From assembly GCA_037367405.1 (NCBI GenBank), contig JAZKJV010010131.1, positions 310,001 through 374,000 of the forward strand: a stretch of 64,000 bases of DNA, in the 5' to 3' direction. The DNA is from Ottelia alismoides. Lineage: Eukaryota > Streptophyta > Magnoliopsida > Alismatales > Hydrocharitaceae. Below the pieces are notes generated by a model. That model was given only the letters and a program-made list of their open reading frames with translations, searched no databases and was not told the origin of the DNA. Both the position numbers and the translations under genes were made by a program. This document shows positions 33,246 to 47,800 of this stretch, piece after piece (position 1 is the stretch's first letter; every line of letters starts with the position of its first letter).

Positions 33246-33625
33246 GGGAAAAATGTGTATGCCCCCTAGGGGGAGCTAACTTAGCTCCCCTCGCCCCTTT
33301 GTGACATAATTTTTTTATTTTTTTGAAAACCCTGTAAATTCATTATTAAATCCCTATATTATGTCATTCAAATTTCATGCAAAACAGAGACTCCTACGAC
33401 CTCCATCCAAACGGGGTCGATTTAAAAAATCTTGTTACCGTTAAAAAAATGACTGTCTGGATGGAGGCCGTAGAAGTCTCTGTTTCGCACGAAATTTTAA
33501 TAGCATAATATAGGGATATAGTGATTAATACTCATGGAAGAAATTTTCAAAAAAAAATAAAAAAATGATGAAAATGAGATGGGGAGCTAAGTTAGCTCCC
33601 CCTAGGGGGCAGCTCCATTTATCCC
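33246..33625. mobile_element. MULE-type foldback MITE (unit 2)
   Basis: Same 380-bp element with the same 9-bp target duplication (33237-33245 and 33626-33634). A few substitutions lie in the interior near 33525. Confidence 0.85.
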
Positions 33626-34344
33626 ATATTAGAATATGTACAAAATAGTTTTGAGAACTTTTGAAATTATTAGTTTTTTTCAATATCAAAACATTCAACC
33701 TAATTAAAAAGTCCTTGATTTTGTGTATTTTGGACTTTATAAATCCCTGAAATCTTGCAAAGTTACTTGAAAAATCACAAAAAATAGTAAAAAAATTATT
33801 TAAAACCTAAAAATATTAAATTTTGCCATTTTTTATTATTTTTACTTACATTTATAAATTAATTACCATATAGAGTATTATATATCTATATGTATTAATA
33901 TAAAGTCTATAATATTATTTTTACTATAAATATTTTATAATTATATTATAATCATATGTATCTTATAAGATATATAGTCATTAAAAAAAATAAAAAGTAT
34001 ATTTATTTTTTAAACCCACATAATTTATTAATTGCGTGCATATATATATATATATACACATTTATACATATATTATTTATTCATTGTTTATTTATATGAT
34101 ATTAAGTGCTATACCGTCGTGCTTCATGTGTTCGACACCCTACTCTGCTTGTTAATATACATATTTATTTGCAGGGTTTATAATAAATTTTGATTCACAC
34201 TTGCTTATTCATTGATTGCTATCTATTGTGTGGCTTGATTGTTGTTCTGATTAGTTGTTCTTGGTGAAGGATCATTTCAGTGACTTTGCTCCTGCCTTGT
34301 GAGGAGCGTATGATCCTCTCCCTTGAATCATTTGGTTGAACAAA

Positions 34345-34362
34345 TGATGCCGTTACCAGGGA
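34345..34362 (+). other. Decayed retrotransposon primer-binding site (unit 2)
   Basis: Identical to the unit 1 site, with the same four transitions, so the decay predates amplification. Confidence 0.7.
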
Positions 34363-34504
34363 GCAATGGATTGTAGCACATTTTTCTTATATATATAGTT
34401 GCATATTATTCTCTCTTTATTCTCTTCTTATTTTATTTTGATAATTATTTAATTGTTCTAATCCTTGTTTCTTGTTGATCTTTCTTGCGAGGGACCTCTT
34501 GGTG

Positions 34505-34666
34505 ATGGCTATCTCTTAGGAGGTGGATGTACCTGAGGCGAGCGGAGGTTCACATTCTCTTGTGAGCGAACTAGGAGAGAGCATGAGGGAGGAGCAAGGA
34601 AAGGAGAAGAGCAGAACATCCTTAGTTTTTATCTCTCGTGTGAGGAGAGTGATTTATAATAATTAA
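34505..34666 (+). pseudogene. Probable gag N-terminus remnant (unit 2)
   Basis: Same frame with the same early TAG (34517-34519) as in unit 1. No additional change is visible in this stretch. Confidence 0.4.
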
Positions 34667-34823
34667 TTTGTAATTAATTTGGATACGGCCACACTTAGCG
34701 AGGTGCAATGCCCAGGTGTCTGTTCACCTAAGGGCCTCGCCATAGTTTTTCGTATTTTATCACATTTCTTTTATTTTGTTTCACGAGATTTGAGCTTTCC
34801 GCCTTTATTTCTATTTGTTTTTT

Positions 34824-35096
34824 GGGATTTTATCAGTTGTGCCCCTCTGAGATATTGCAATATCAGTTATGCCCCTATCTTTTTGGTAATATCAGTTGTG
34901 CCCCCGACTTCTTGCCAATATTTCACTTGTGCCCCTCGGAGGGGCATAACTGATAAAAGATTTTTATCAGTTATGCCCCTCCGAGGGGCACAAGTGAAAT
35001 ATTGGCAAGAAGTCAGGGGCACAACTGATATTACCAAAAAGATAGGGGCATAACTGATATTGCGATATCTCGGAGGGGCACAAGTGATAAAAACCC
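34824..35096. mobile_element. MULE-type foldback MITE, near-perfect palindrome (unit 2)
   Basis: Same element with target duplications at 34815-34823 and 35097-35105. A substitution near 34982 makes the centre a better palindrome than in unit 1, so one unit has a slightly more stable hairpin. Confidence 0.85.
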
Positions 35097-37102
35097 TTGT
35101 TTTTTTGAGTGAGCCCTTAGACATTAGGTTGTTTGGACACACTGTAAGTAATTTTAAAAAAAATGAACCCCCCCCAAAAAAAGAGACTGCTAAATAAACT
35201 TGACCTTAGTTAAAATTTGTAACGAACCGTTCATTGATCGGCGTTCACAAAAACCGCATTATTTTCAGGTACATTCTAGGCAGCGTGAGGCGTGACCCGC
35301 TAAGGATAAGAGCCCATATGTCACGATCCCAATTCCGGGGCCGTCGGATCCTCCCTTATCCGGATCTGGTTACTCAGTAATAATTTATTTAGCAACCACA
35401 ACTAACATTCAGAAATAGACTGCAAATAAAAATATTCAGAAGGAAGTATTTCAATTCTTTGTCATTCACAAAATAAAGTTTACATGATCCATTGTCCCAC
35501 TACAACCATTTACATGTACGTCAGCTGGAAGGAAATATACAGACATATTACTAACTACCTTACAAAGAAAAGCTACTGTGGCTGGCTGGATGTCTAGAAT
35601 GTAAGCTGACTGGATTTTTGAAGTCCTTGCGATGACTCACAGACACCTGTTGGGTTTTCCATAAATCATAGGATAAAAAAATTAGCGAATGCTAAGTAAC
35701 GAAGAAGAGAAAAGAAAATAAATTGTGTAATTTTGCAATACTTGTTATCACAAAAGGTTTCATTCTTTCGTGTTAATTTAAGTCCTATTCCTTTCTATTT
35801 TACGTCAGGGATTAGTCCAGTGGAACCCCATCGTTCTTGGACTCTAAAGCTGTGGACACTTCGGGATTGAAGATTGTGTTGATCGTGGTAAACTTATGCC
35901 GCCGCACGTCACCTCAACCAATCCTCCAATACTACCGTGACAAATTTTCTTTTCTTTTATTAAACAAAATCTCAAAACCTCGATCTGGAAAATAAATGAA
36001 CACACCATCCTCGAGGACTCGGTTGCTTAAAACCTCAGGCTAACATTTAATCATATAACCTAGCGGCTTTAAATACATATTATCGTGACCCAGCCGCTAT
36101 TGAACCACCCGTGCCTCCACATGGCACTACCACATATTTCGTCGTTCAACCCGAAGATATTGGCTCCCGGTACCACGCGTTGTAAATCATTCATTCCGTA
36201 CACACTTATCATAACAGGGCAACCATGTACCACCTAGGTAGGGAAACGCCAATACAAGTTCCTTCCAACAAACCTACAGGTTGTATGCCCGACCTGTAGT
36301 TCTACTCCCAGTCATCCTTAACGTGACACGCGATCCTTTTCAGGATCCAACTCAAACCACATCAATTCCCATGATATAATTCTTTTGTTAAGTCTTCGAT
36401 TTGCATAATCAGCAACATTTAGTGTAGACTCACATATATATTAATCATATGCATATATTCTCGTATTTATGCTATTTTAACTCCCAAACCCTAACTTTCA
36501 AAACTACCGCATCAATTTGATGCTTAAACCTTATTTTAGTTAAAATCGTAAAGCAACTTTTCAGATTTTTTCAAAAATAGCCAAAATTAGGGTTCTTCAT
36601 AGCAAAGAACATAAAATCAAGAATTTCAATAATCTCGTATGAAAAACCAACACAACAAAAGGAAGGATTTCGTTACCTAATCGAGCTCTCTCTCGCGTAT
36701 GCAAGGCTTTATCGTGTTTCATTTCAGAAAGGATGTTTTAAGGCTCCTGAAAAGATCGAATTTCATTTTCGTTTCAAAAACACTAAGAACGTGTCAAGAA
36801 CGCGATGAACGAATGAAGAACATAAAGAACGCAAAGAAGACAAAGAACACGAAGAACGCCAAGAACATATTCTCTCTTGAAATTTCAGCAGAGCTTCCCC
36901 TTATACGGGGTGATATTTTTAGGAAAATTTCGGCAGAGTTTCTTCTTATATCAGGACATATTTCTCGAAAAGTTTCAACAGAGTTTCCCCTTATATCGGG
37001 ACATATTTCAGAATAAAAACGAAAAGAGTTTCCTCTATAAAATCAATCGAAAGGAAGATAACAACGAAACTGAAAGAATATACTCAAACAATAAGAAATG
37101 AA

Positions 37103-37361
37103 GAATCGGTAGACACCATGCATCTTAGGTGAGTGAATGTGTGACGAATCACAGGGTTCACTGACGCGCATAGCCGCCCGCACCTAAGTAGGGTATTATA
37201 CATATTTCTCCATCAAAATAACTATAAAAGTATAATTGAAAGAATAAAAACATAAGCGATGGAGAATCGGTAGACATCACACGTCTTAGATGAGTGAATG
37301 TGTGACGAATCACAGGGTTCACTGATGTGCATAGCCGTCCGCACCTAAGTAGGGTGTTACA
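37103..37361 (-). repeat. Internal tandem repeat of the Tekay-type LTR (unit 2)
   Basis: Same two copies with the same period as in unit 1. Confidence 0.75.
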
Positions 37362-37623
37362 CAGATTTCTCTTTGAACCACAACAGAAAACGAATCGGAA
37401 AGAAAGATGAATCAAGAACAAAACTTGGAAGAACAAGAGGATGAATTGAAAGTCTAGCATATGAAGAAAACTAAGAGAGGATCGTACCTTTCTCCTCCTC
37501 GTTCTCCCGGCAGCGCTTCGCTAGCGCTCCTTCCTCGCCTCCCACTCCTCCTCCTGACCTCTCAACCCTAGCCATTGGGGTGGTGGTGGTAGTGGAAATC
37601 GTAGGAATGAATGGGTGGGGGGG

Positions 37624-37633
37624 CTATTTATAG
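37624..37633 (-). promoter_or_regulatory. Tekay-type LTR TATA box (minus strand, unit 2)
   Basis: Identical to the site in unit 1. Confidence 0.6.
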
Positions 37634-38264
37634 GCTCCAGAAAATCACTAACTATGGTTAGAAAACTATGGTTTAGACCTTAACCATGGTTTAACGGCTC
37701 ATGGTTTTGGCCCATGGTTTTAGCCAAAACTTATCACAAACTTGGGGCTTAAGTTAGAACATTCTATAGGATTCTATATTCGCTAATGACGCTTAATTAA
37801 CATTAATCGTGATTAACTTTCACTAATCACGAGTTAACTTTCACGGCATACGCTTATCTTTTGCTAACTATTGATTAGTGTTTGCTAATGATCATTAGTG
37901 GTTTTTAATCCATCATTAGTTTCTTTAATCATGTTCAATTAGTCTTAATGACAGTCATTATGGGTTAATGATGTCTTAACCCTTCTTCCTTCTCTTTCTT
38001 CCGAAATTCATAACAAATCGAAACAAAGTCCGATTCACACAAAACAAATTCCATTGGTTTCCTCTTGACGAGCCGGATCTTATTATATAGGATCCGAGAT
38101 ATGCAAAATTTAAGGCTTTATAATTATAACAACCTTAAAGGAAGTCTTATCCTCGAGACTAGAAATGCAGGCATGACAACCTAAAAGAGGATTGAAACCA
38201 TAACAACATTAAAGAGCATGAACACCATTTCATTTATAAAGAAGATATACAACACATAGTGTTA

Positions 38265-41200
38265 TTACTCAAACAAGTAGGAATATTTCTCTCTCATTTC
38301 CGCCAAAGGCTCCCACGTGGCTTCTTCAAACTCTTGGTTCCGCCACAACACTTAAACAAGAGGCACCTCTTTGTTTCTCAACTTCTTGATATCCTTGTCA
38401 AGTATTTGCACATGTATCTCTTGGTATGTCAAGTCTGGATCAACATGTAAATCATCATAACTTATCTTCTGCTCTAGATCCTTAATGTACTTTCTCATAT
38501 TTGATACATGAAAAATATCATGTACTTTCGAAAGATGTGGAGGAAGTGCAAGTCTATATGCCACTTTTCCAATGCGCTGAATAATTTCAAAGGGACCCAC
38601 GAACCTGGGTGCTAACTTCCCATGCACACCAAACCTCGGAATTCCCTTCATAGGTGATAATTTGAGAAATACAAAGTCACTTACCTCAAACTCAAGGTCT
38701 CTTCGCCTAGTATCACTATAGCTTTTCTGGCGACTTTGAGCAGTCAATAGTCTTTTTCGAGCAAGTTCTACAGCTTCTCGTGTCTCTAGCATCCTATATG
38801 AATCATAAAGGTTCTTTATCCTGACCTCTTGCCAACACAAAGGAGTAGTACACCTTCGTCCATAAAGTGCTTCAAATGGTGTCATGCCAATACTTGTATG
38901 GTAACTGTTCTTGTATGTGAATTCTGCAAGAGGTAAATATTTCAACCATGATCCTTCCCATTCTAAGGCACATACTCGTAAGATACCCTCTAAAGTCTGA
39001 ATAGTACGTTCTGATTGACCATCTGTTTGTCGATGATATGTTGTGCTCAAGCATAGTTGTGTGCCTAAGGCTTTCATGAAGTTCTCCCAATAGTGTGAGG
39101 TGAATCGCGAATCTCGATTAGAAACTACTTCCTTTGGGATACCATGGAAGCGAATCACATGTATAATATATAATTAAGCAAACTAGTCTGGAGTGAAAGA
39201 TAAGCTCATTGGAATAAAGTGTGCTACCTTCGTCAGACGATCTATTATAACCCAGATACTATCTTTACTACCAGTCGTTTGAGGTAAGTCAGTAACGAAA
39301 TCCATGGAAATGCTTTCCCATTTCCATTCAGGTATAGGGAGGGGTTGCAATAAGCGCTGAAAAGTGAAACATGAATTCACAAACTCATCAACATCTTTCT
39401 TCATTCTCGACCACCAAAAGTATGAATGAAGATCCTTATATATCTTTGTAATTCCTGGATGAATAGATAGTCTTGAGCAGTGCGCTTCTCGTAAGATGTC
39501 TTTCCTTAGTTTAGGTGTGTTTGGTACACAAACTCTGTGATGGTTATACAATAACCCATCTTGTATCTGGAATCCCTCTATCTCATTCCTCTCAAGTTGT
39601 TGTCTCAAGTCTTTAAGGACTGGATTATCCTCCTGTCCTTTCTTTATTCTATTCCAGATGCTTGGTTTGTATTGGTGAGGAATAGTTATAGTATCGACAC
39701 TACTATCAAATGGTTTCCATTCACTTAACGTTGATAGTAAATCCCAGAAGTGGATAGAACTCACCAACCCAGGTGAATAAGTTCTTCTGCTAAGGGCATC
39801 TGCTACGACGTTCCCCTTACCAGGGTGGTAGAAGATAGTGCAATCATAGTCTTTCAACAACTCTAGCCACCGTCTCTGTCTCATATTGAGTTCCTTCTGA
39901 TCAAATAGATATTTCAAGCTTTTATAATCAGTGAAGATTTCAAAAGTAATACCATAGAGGTAATGTCTCCATATCTTTAAGCAAAAACTACAGCAGCTAA
40001 TTCAAGGTCATGTGTTGGGTAGTTCTTTTCATGTGTCCTGAGCTATCGTGATGCATACGCAACTACCTTACCATGTTGCATAAGAATTGCCCCAAGTCCT
40101 TTAGACGCATCGGTGTACACTGTAAACCCTTCACTCTCAGAGGGTAGAGTAAGGATTGGTGCAGATGTTAGGCATTCTTTCAGTGTCTGAAAACTAGCTT
40201 CACACGTATCAGACCATAAGAATGGGACTTCCTTCTGAGTTAGTCTAGTCATTGACAATGCTATTCGTGAAAAGTCCTTCATGAATCTTCTATAATATCC
40301 AGCTAAACCCAAAAAAGATCGTATTTCTATGACAGTCTTCGGGCGTTCCCAACTCATCACCGCACTAACCTTTCTAGGATCAACTGATATACCTTCCCTA
40401 GAAATAACATGGCCTAAGAAAGATACTTCAGATAACCAGAAGTCACATTTGCTATATTCAGCATACAGTTAATTCTTCCTTAGAGTTTCAAGTGCCTACC
40501 TGAGATGGTGTTCATGCAGATATTTATCCTTGGATAAATAATCACATCATCAATAAAGACTACTACAAAGTGATCTAAGAACTCCTTGAATACTCTATTC
40601 ATGAGGTCCATAAAGGCTGCTGGCGCATTTGTTAGTCCAAAAGGCATAACTAAGAATTCATATTGCCTATATCTAGTTCGAAAAGTTGTCTTGGGAATAT
40701 TTATATCTTTAATTTTCAACTGATGGTATCCAAATCTTAAATCAATCTTGGAATACACAGTTGAACCCTGTAACTGATCAAAGAGATCATCTATTCTTGG
40801 CAGTGGATACTTATTCTTTATTGTCCTCTTGTTTAGTTGTCTATAGTCAATGCACAACCGCATCGACCCATCCTTTTTCCCGACAAATAAGACAGGTGCA
40901 CCCCATGGTGAAGTACTACGACGAATGAATCCTTTATCTAACAGTTCTTGCAACGGTACCTTTAACTCTCGTAACTCAGCCGGTGCCATCCTATACGAAG
41001 GGATAGAGATAGGCTAAGTATCAGGTATGAGAGAGATTTCAAATTCAATCTCTCGCTCAAGTGGTAGTCCAGGTAGTTCCTTTGGAAATTCATCAGGAAA
41101 TTCGCACACTATAGGTATATCTTCCATCATTCCATTTGACCCTGATGTAATAGTTACATAAGCTAAATAGCCTTGGCACCCTTTCTCTAACAATTGTAGT

Positions 41201-41505
41201 GCCTTCAAAGTAGAGATATATTCGACATTATCATTGGATGTCTTTCCAATTAAAAAGGAATTATATCGAATTAGGAAGGTGAAACAAAACTGTCTTCTGA
41301 AAACAGTCAAGACATGCATGATGCCTTTCTAGCCAATCATCCCTAGGATAAGATCAAAGTCCTCCGTTTCTATCAGTAGTAGTGAAACAAGTAACTGATA
41401 TCCCGCTATCAGTACTATACAATTATCCACGATTTCTCGGATTATGAATACTTGTCCTCCTGGTCCCTTGATCAGATAGGACTGTTGTACTTCTACTAGT
41501 ATCTT
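38265..41505 (-). pseudogene. Tekay-type pol remnant (unit 2)
   Basis: Same decayed pol as in unit 1. Chromodomain and integrase C-half 38265-39158; RNase H end and integrase N-half 39183-39917; RT end and RNase H start 40043-40360; RT with FIDD box 40480-40989; linker and protease remnant 41014-41505. All major stops and frameshifts are shared, so they predate amplification. Differences seen: Leu to Phe in the RLHGIPKE segment of integrase, Thr to Ile in RT, and an intact CAA codon (complement of 41452-41454) where unit 1 has a stop. No domain is functional. Confidence 0.88.
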
Positions 41506-44139
41506 ACTGAAAACGAGAAAGCGAGAGCCGCTAAGAAATGGTCTGACAACTCAGACTCACTGTCGCTGAGGCGACTACTCAGGCCTTCGCGTTCGTCAAC
41601 AATCAACCCACACAATCAATTAAGCAATCAAGAGCAAGGATCACAATTTATTATACCCTACTAAGAATGTACAGTGGCAAGCAAGTAGGGGTCAAACACA
41701 GGAAGCAACGGAGTAAAGCAAACAGATAAAAAGTCAAGCCCTATGCCTTGTGAATTACTTAGCCAATTGGGACTTTTTTGTGGGTTTTTAATTTTTTTAT
41801 TATTTTTTATTTAATTTTTGATTTTATATAATTATTTTTTTGATTTTTAATTTACTGATTTTTATATTTCTTTTTATATTTTATATTTTTATATTTCCCT
41901 TTTTTTGAATAAGATATAAAGCTATTTAGAATATTTATAATACAAGAGAGATAAAAGGGAGACAAAAATGGAGTAAAACATTCAAAATATAGGAAATAAA
42001 ATGTTTTTGTTATTTCTATATTTTCTAATGTTTTTGTGATTTTTCTAGGTTTTTTTTCTAATTTTTTGGTATTTTTAAAGTCAAAAATACTAGTAAGAGT
42101 GAAATGAGTTACTGGCCGAGATTGAAATGAGGAAGAAAAATGGCAAATAGAATCCAAAACTCCTCAATCAATTTTAAATCAAAGATAATAAATCAATAAA
42201 ATTCAGAAACTGAAATCATTTTTTTATGGATTTTGTGGATTTTTTAAGATTTTTATGAAGGTTATTGGAGTTTTTTATTTTTTAGGAGTCTTCTTTTATT
42301 TTTTAGTGATTTTTGGATAGAAGTTAAAACACACTAACATTAGCAAGATTTATTTTTTTTGGAATTTTTTAAGGCGTTTTTATAATTTTTATGGATTTTA
42401 TAGTACAAACAGGGCTGAAAATGCTTGTTTTTTAATGTTTATAAATATGAAAATGCAAAGAAAATGGAAAGTAAAAATATGATGTGATAATACAATGCAA
42501 CATGAATTTGGATATTTTTTGGTAGTTTTTGGGATTTTATAGATGCATGGAATAAAAACTAGAAACATAAAGAAAATGCGTGCTGGAAGGGGTATTTTTG
42601 TAAAAATCCAGAAAGACCAGGGCACAGATGCAATTTTTCTACTAATTTACAACTAATTAAATAAGTTCCAGGACCAATCACAAATAGCAAAACACCCAGG
42701 TCTATGGGCACAAAATTTTCAAAGTTACGTGCGTCAGGCACGTGACAAGCAAGGGCCTATCTGTAATTAACCAAAAATTCGAGGACCTGAATGCATTTTT
42801 TCCCAAATTTAATGCACTGAAATAAAATGTTTCAGGATTGGAATGGAATAGACAAACCCACAGGAGGTCTCCCGTAAAATGCCCGCTCCTCACGCGCACA
42901 GGCACGTGAGATGACGTGGCTAGGGACCTGATTGCAATATTAAAAAGTTCGGGGGCTAATTCCTAAATATTACAAAAGTTTTTGAACTGCAGTTGAAAGT
43001 TTCAGAACCATAAAATAAAGATAAAAACTTGTGGGGGTTTGACTGCAAAATTACCCCCACAGGCGGATCCGACGGCCGATGATGCTTCACTTGGACATGT
43101 GTCGACGCCTGGTGTGCTGATGACGCTTCGCGCTTCACCGCCCAGATTAGATCTCCGTTGCGAGTTCTACGACTGCTGGAGGGCTGGATCCAATGGCTCT
43201 GGCGCGACCTGGAAGGGGCTACTTGATCGGACGACTGGAGATGCGGCTGGAAGAACACGAAGGAACTCCGGCGAGATGAAGTTCTCTGCGCTCTTCCTCC
43301 GACCTCTGGCGGACTTGAAGCTCGAAAGATGGTGCGTTCTCTTCCTGGAGACCCCCTCTAGCTGCTGGAGCTCCCAAAAATCACCGGAGGGTGATGGTGT
43401 TCGCAGCACAGGACGACAGAGCTGGAGGGTCCGCGTAACTCCGACGAGATGACAAAATCGAGCCCCATGATCTTCTGGGCTCTAAAACCTGCAGAAAACA
43501 CGTGAGAGGGTCGAGGACAATTTGCCTCAACCTCGTGGAAATGTGGATTGGACTTGCGATAGTGAGGTGGAGCGATTTCACGTTGGCCGGCGAACTCGGT
43601 GCCAGCCAACTCGAAATCCAGATGATTCGTGACGATCAGGGGATGGAGAGTGGAGAGCGAAACTCGGGGATATTATCTAGCTGCTTTAAGGGGCTAAAGA
43701 ACGACAAAATGAAGGAAAAAAACGACCTCACCAAGGTGAGCGGGAATCTGACTCTGACGAGACCTTCAGTGAAGGGATTCGACTCGATTCGACACCTCCT
43801 TGATCCAACGAGAAGCCTAATCCGTTCCTGCTGTCACCAGGAAAGTCTTCGCGAGCTTGGGTTGGGGTTTAGGTGGTGGAAGAGCGATCAAAGGAGGAGG
43901 GGAAGTCGGGGGTCCATATTTGAAGGGTTTACAGAAGGGTGAAGAGGCCCCAAAGATCGAGGAAATCTTTGCGAATTGATGGCCCACACCCCTAGAAAAC
44001 ACTAGGGCATGAATCACCAATATTCGAGGAACAAAAGTCAAGAAGAAGCCTACACCAGATGGCGAAAGACGCTCCCTCCAAAATATGGAGAAAAATGCCT
44101 AAAAACCGTTCTGACACGGAGCCAAACCTTGGTCAGGGA

Positions 44140-44155
44140 GTTGACCGAGGTCAAC
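44140..44155. promoter_or_regulatory. Inverted W-box palindrome in minus-strand LTR (unit 2)
   Basis: Identical to the unit 1 site. Confidence 0.55.
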
Positions 44156-44167
44156 CAGGGAGAGGAT

Positions 44168-44193
44168 CTGGTTGGTCCTCGTGGACCAACCAG
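44168..44193. repeat. 26-bp perfect palindrome (unit 2)
   Basis: Unchanged from unit 1. Confidence 0.85.
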
Positions 44194-44810
44194 AAAATTC
44201 CCTAGGAAAAAAGGTTTATTAATTCGGTTTAAAATAATAAATTATTTAATTAATTTTTGGTTATAAAATAAAAATTATTTATTATTTTATGAAGTATTTT
44301 ATAGTGATATTTATTTATCTATTTTTTTGATATTAAAAATTACAAGTTTCCTTTTATAGCCTTCATAGGTATATTCATCTATATATATTTTAATAATTCA
44401 TTTTTATTTTATGTATTTGATTTTATTTATTTCGTTTATTATTTTATAAATTTATAAAGTATTTTTGTACACATAAATATATTTTTATTTTATTTTTCTG
44501 AAGTGTTTTGTACACTTAATAAATAGAATTATTAATATACAGGTATATGTATAGGTATTATACCTATGTATTATAGACACGTATTTTATTTTTGTGTTTT
44601 ATTTTTGTTTTATTCCCATTTTAATGTACACATATATTATAAATAATATTTACAAAATTATAAAAATATAAAATTATAAAAATAATGAATAAATAATAAA
44701 ATGAATATTTTAATCTGTACAAATATACAATAGGGGGTCCAAAACTCAATTTTCAAACCGTAGCTTCACCAAACGCGAAACCACTTCATTAAATAGCTGG
44801 TAAAAGTACT

Positions 44811-47800
44811 CCACCATCAAAGTCCTCGACTACGAGTCCCGTATTATTGATGGAAGCCTAGACATTCCAACGTGAAATTCAGGAGAACTCCACCATTTAT
44901 GCATTAATGGGACGTGAAGTGAACAATCAAGAGACAACTACACCCGAAGTCCCGCCTGAGATAAAGCCCATCATCCAAGAGTTTGCTGACATTATGCCTG
45001 AAGAGTTGCCTGAAGGACTACCCCCGTTGCGAGACATTCAACATCACATTGACCTAGTCCCTAGAGCCAGTCTACCCCACTTACCATATTATCGGATGAG
45101 CTCCAGTGAGCACGAAGAAATGAACAAGCAGGTCACTGATCTTCTACGTCGAGGCTATGTTTGGGAGAGTATGAATCCCGTGGGGGTTCCTGCCCTGCTC
45201 ACCCCGAAGAAAGATGGCACATGGAGGATGTGCGTGGATAGTCGTGCTATCAACAAAATAACGATCAAGTATCGTTTTCCCATTCCGCGCCTTGATGACA
45301 TGCTTGATATGCTATCGGGTGCCAAATTGTTTTCCAAAATGAATCTTCGCAGTGGCTACCATCAGATTCGCCTCCGACCTGGAGACGAGTGGAAGACTGC
45401 TTTTAAAACCAAAGAGGACCTTTATGAATGGACGGTAATGCCCTTCGGCCTGTCTAATGCTTCCAGCACTTTCATGCGAACCATGAATCATGTTTTACGG
45501 CCCTTCATCGATAAGTTTGTGGTTGTGTACTTTGATGACATATTGATCTACAGCTTGATCAAAGACGACCACTTATCTCACTTACGTCAAGTCCTAGACA
45601 CCATGAGAGCCCAACAATTGTATGTCCACCTCAAGAAATGCTCCTTCATGTCTGACACGGTCCTCTTCCTGGGATATATTGTCACTGCCGATGGACTTAA
45701 GGTCGACCCCTCCAAGATTCAGGCCATTCAAAGCTGGCCCGTACCCAAAACCCTTACTGAAATTCGCAACTTTCTGTGATGGGCTTCTTTCTACCGACGT
45801 TTCATCCGGAACTTTAGCACTTGTGCAGCCCCGTTGGTAGATTGCACGCGTAAAGGCGCACCCGCTTGGACTCTTGAAGTAGAAACCAACTTTCAAAATC
45901 TAAAACACCAATTGACACATGTCCCTGTTTTGGTACTTCCTGACTTCACCAAGGTTTTTGTAGTCGATTGTGACGCCCCACATGTCGGGATTGGTGCCGT
46001 CCTAAGTCAAGAAGGACGACCTGTAGCATTCTACAGTGAGAAATTAAATGAAGCTCGATCACGGTACTCCACTTATGATGTCAAATTCTATGCCGTGGTG
46101 CAAGCCCTCAAGCATTGGAGGCATTACCTGATCCAACGTGAGTTTGTCCTTAACTCTGATCATGAAGCCTTAAGATATCTGAACTCTCAGAAGACTCTTA
46201 ACAAGCGTCGTGCCAAATAGGTTAGTTTCCTCCAAGAATACACGTTCCATCTCAAGCACAAAGCTGGAACCCTGAATCGCGTGGCCGACGCGTTAAGCAG
46301 ACGAGCGCATGCCCTGACCACAATGACCGTCAGCATGACAGGATTTGACGCACTCAAGGATCTCTACCCCACTGACCCTGACTTTGGACAAGTTTATGCC
46401 GAGTGTGTCGGAACTGGACAGGATCCAACAGCCACCTATGTCCTTCATGAGGGATTCTTGTTCAAAGCCCACTGACTGTGCATTCCTGTCACTTCCCTTC
46501 GAGAGAACCTGATTTCAGAACTGCATAACGATGGTTTAGCTGGACATTTTGGAAGGGACAAGACCTTGACCCTTCTCCAAGAGCGATTTTATTGGCCGTA
46601 AATGCGAAAGGATGTTACAAAGTTCGCACAAAAATGCCAAACATGTCAAAGATTCAAAGGCCATAGGCAGAACACTGGGTTGTATACGCCTCTCCCAATT
46701 CCTCTGCGACCCTGGGAAGACATCACTATGTATTTTGTGCTAGGCTTACCTCTCACAGTACGAAAAGTTAACTCTATTTTTGTGGTTGTAGACAGATTTT
46801 CTAAAATAGCACATTTCATTGCATGCAGAAAAACCTCAGATGCATCTCATGTCGCTGATTTGTTTTTTCGTGATGTCGTTCATTGCATGGTGTTCCTCGT
46901 TCTTTTACTTCGGACCGTGATACCCGATTTTTGAGTCATTTTTGGCGCACGCTTTGGTCTCGTCTTGGTACTCGATTGCAATACAGCACCGCTTATCATC
47001 CACAAACAGATGGGCAAACCGAAGTAGTTAACAGATCATTAGAAAATTTATTGCGATATCTTGCAGGGGACTCTCCGTCCAAATGGGATCTAATTCTTGC
47101 CCAAGCCGAATTCGCATATAACAGTTCCACCAATAGATCCACCGGAAAATCGCCATTTGAGAGTGTGTACGGCTTTCCACTTACCCAATTTCTAGACCTA
47201 AAACCCACAACCATGCAAGGGAGAAGTAGTGCAGCTGCTGAGGATCTGGTCGAACACCTAACCCACATCTATACTGAAATCCGATCCAAACTCCAAACCA
47301 TGACCCAGAAATACCAAGCCCAAGCCAACCTACACCGAAGAGAGAGTGAGTTCAGAGTTGGAGAATTAGTGATGATCCACCTAAAAAAAGAGAGGTTTCC
47401 TTTGAGAGTCCACCAAAAATTGAGTGAACGAAAGATTGGTCCATTCCGAATCCTCAAAAAGATTGGATCCAATGCTTACTTACTTGATCTGCCACCAGAC
47501 GTCCAGACATCACCAGTATTTAATGTATCAGATCTATTCTTATATCATGGAGATGAACAGACAGATGCCACCACGCCAGCAGTTCCCGCTGATGATATGC
47601 GCCAACCACCAGCCGCGACTGATGTCGATCAGATTGAAGATATCGCCGACATCCGAGATATGACGACTAGACGTGGTCTCTTCCGTCGCTATCTAGTCAA
47701 ATGGAAGGGACGATCTCTCACAGATTGCACCTGGATTGACGAGGATGAACTCCAACGACTTCGCCCCGATATACTTCAGAACTACCACGATGCCATCTCG

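Larger units (their letters stand above)
30067..34342 (+). mobile_element. Tat/Athila-like LTR, plus strand (complete copy)
   Basis: Complete 4,276-bp LTR, from TGATGAATCC at 30067 to the CA at 34342. The 5' limit is inferred because a second, diverged copy of the same sequence (27933) also begins at the same TG. No polypurine tract precedes either start. It spans the arbitrary boundary between units 1 and 2. Confidence 0.65.
35319..38122 (-). mobile_element. 3' LTR of a Tekay/Del-type chromovirus (unit 2)
   Basis: Same LTR, same length, with a handful of substitutions (for example near 35715, 35967 and 37071). Confidence 0.75.
41506..44810 (-). mobile_element. Tat/Athila-like LTR, minus strand (unit 2)
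   Basis: Same truncated LTR as in unit 1, with scattered substitutions, for example near 42914, 43248, 43525-43530 and 43695. Confidence 0.75.
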
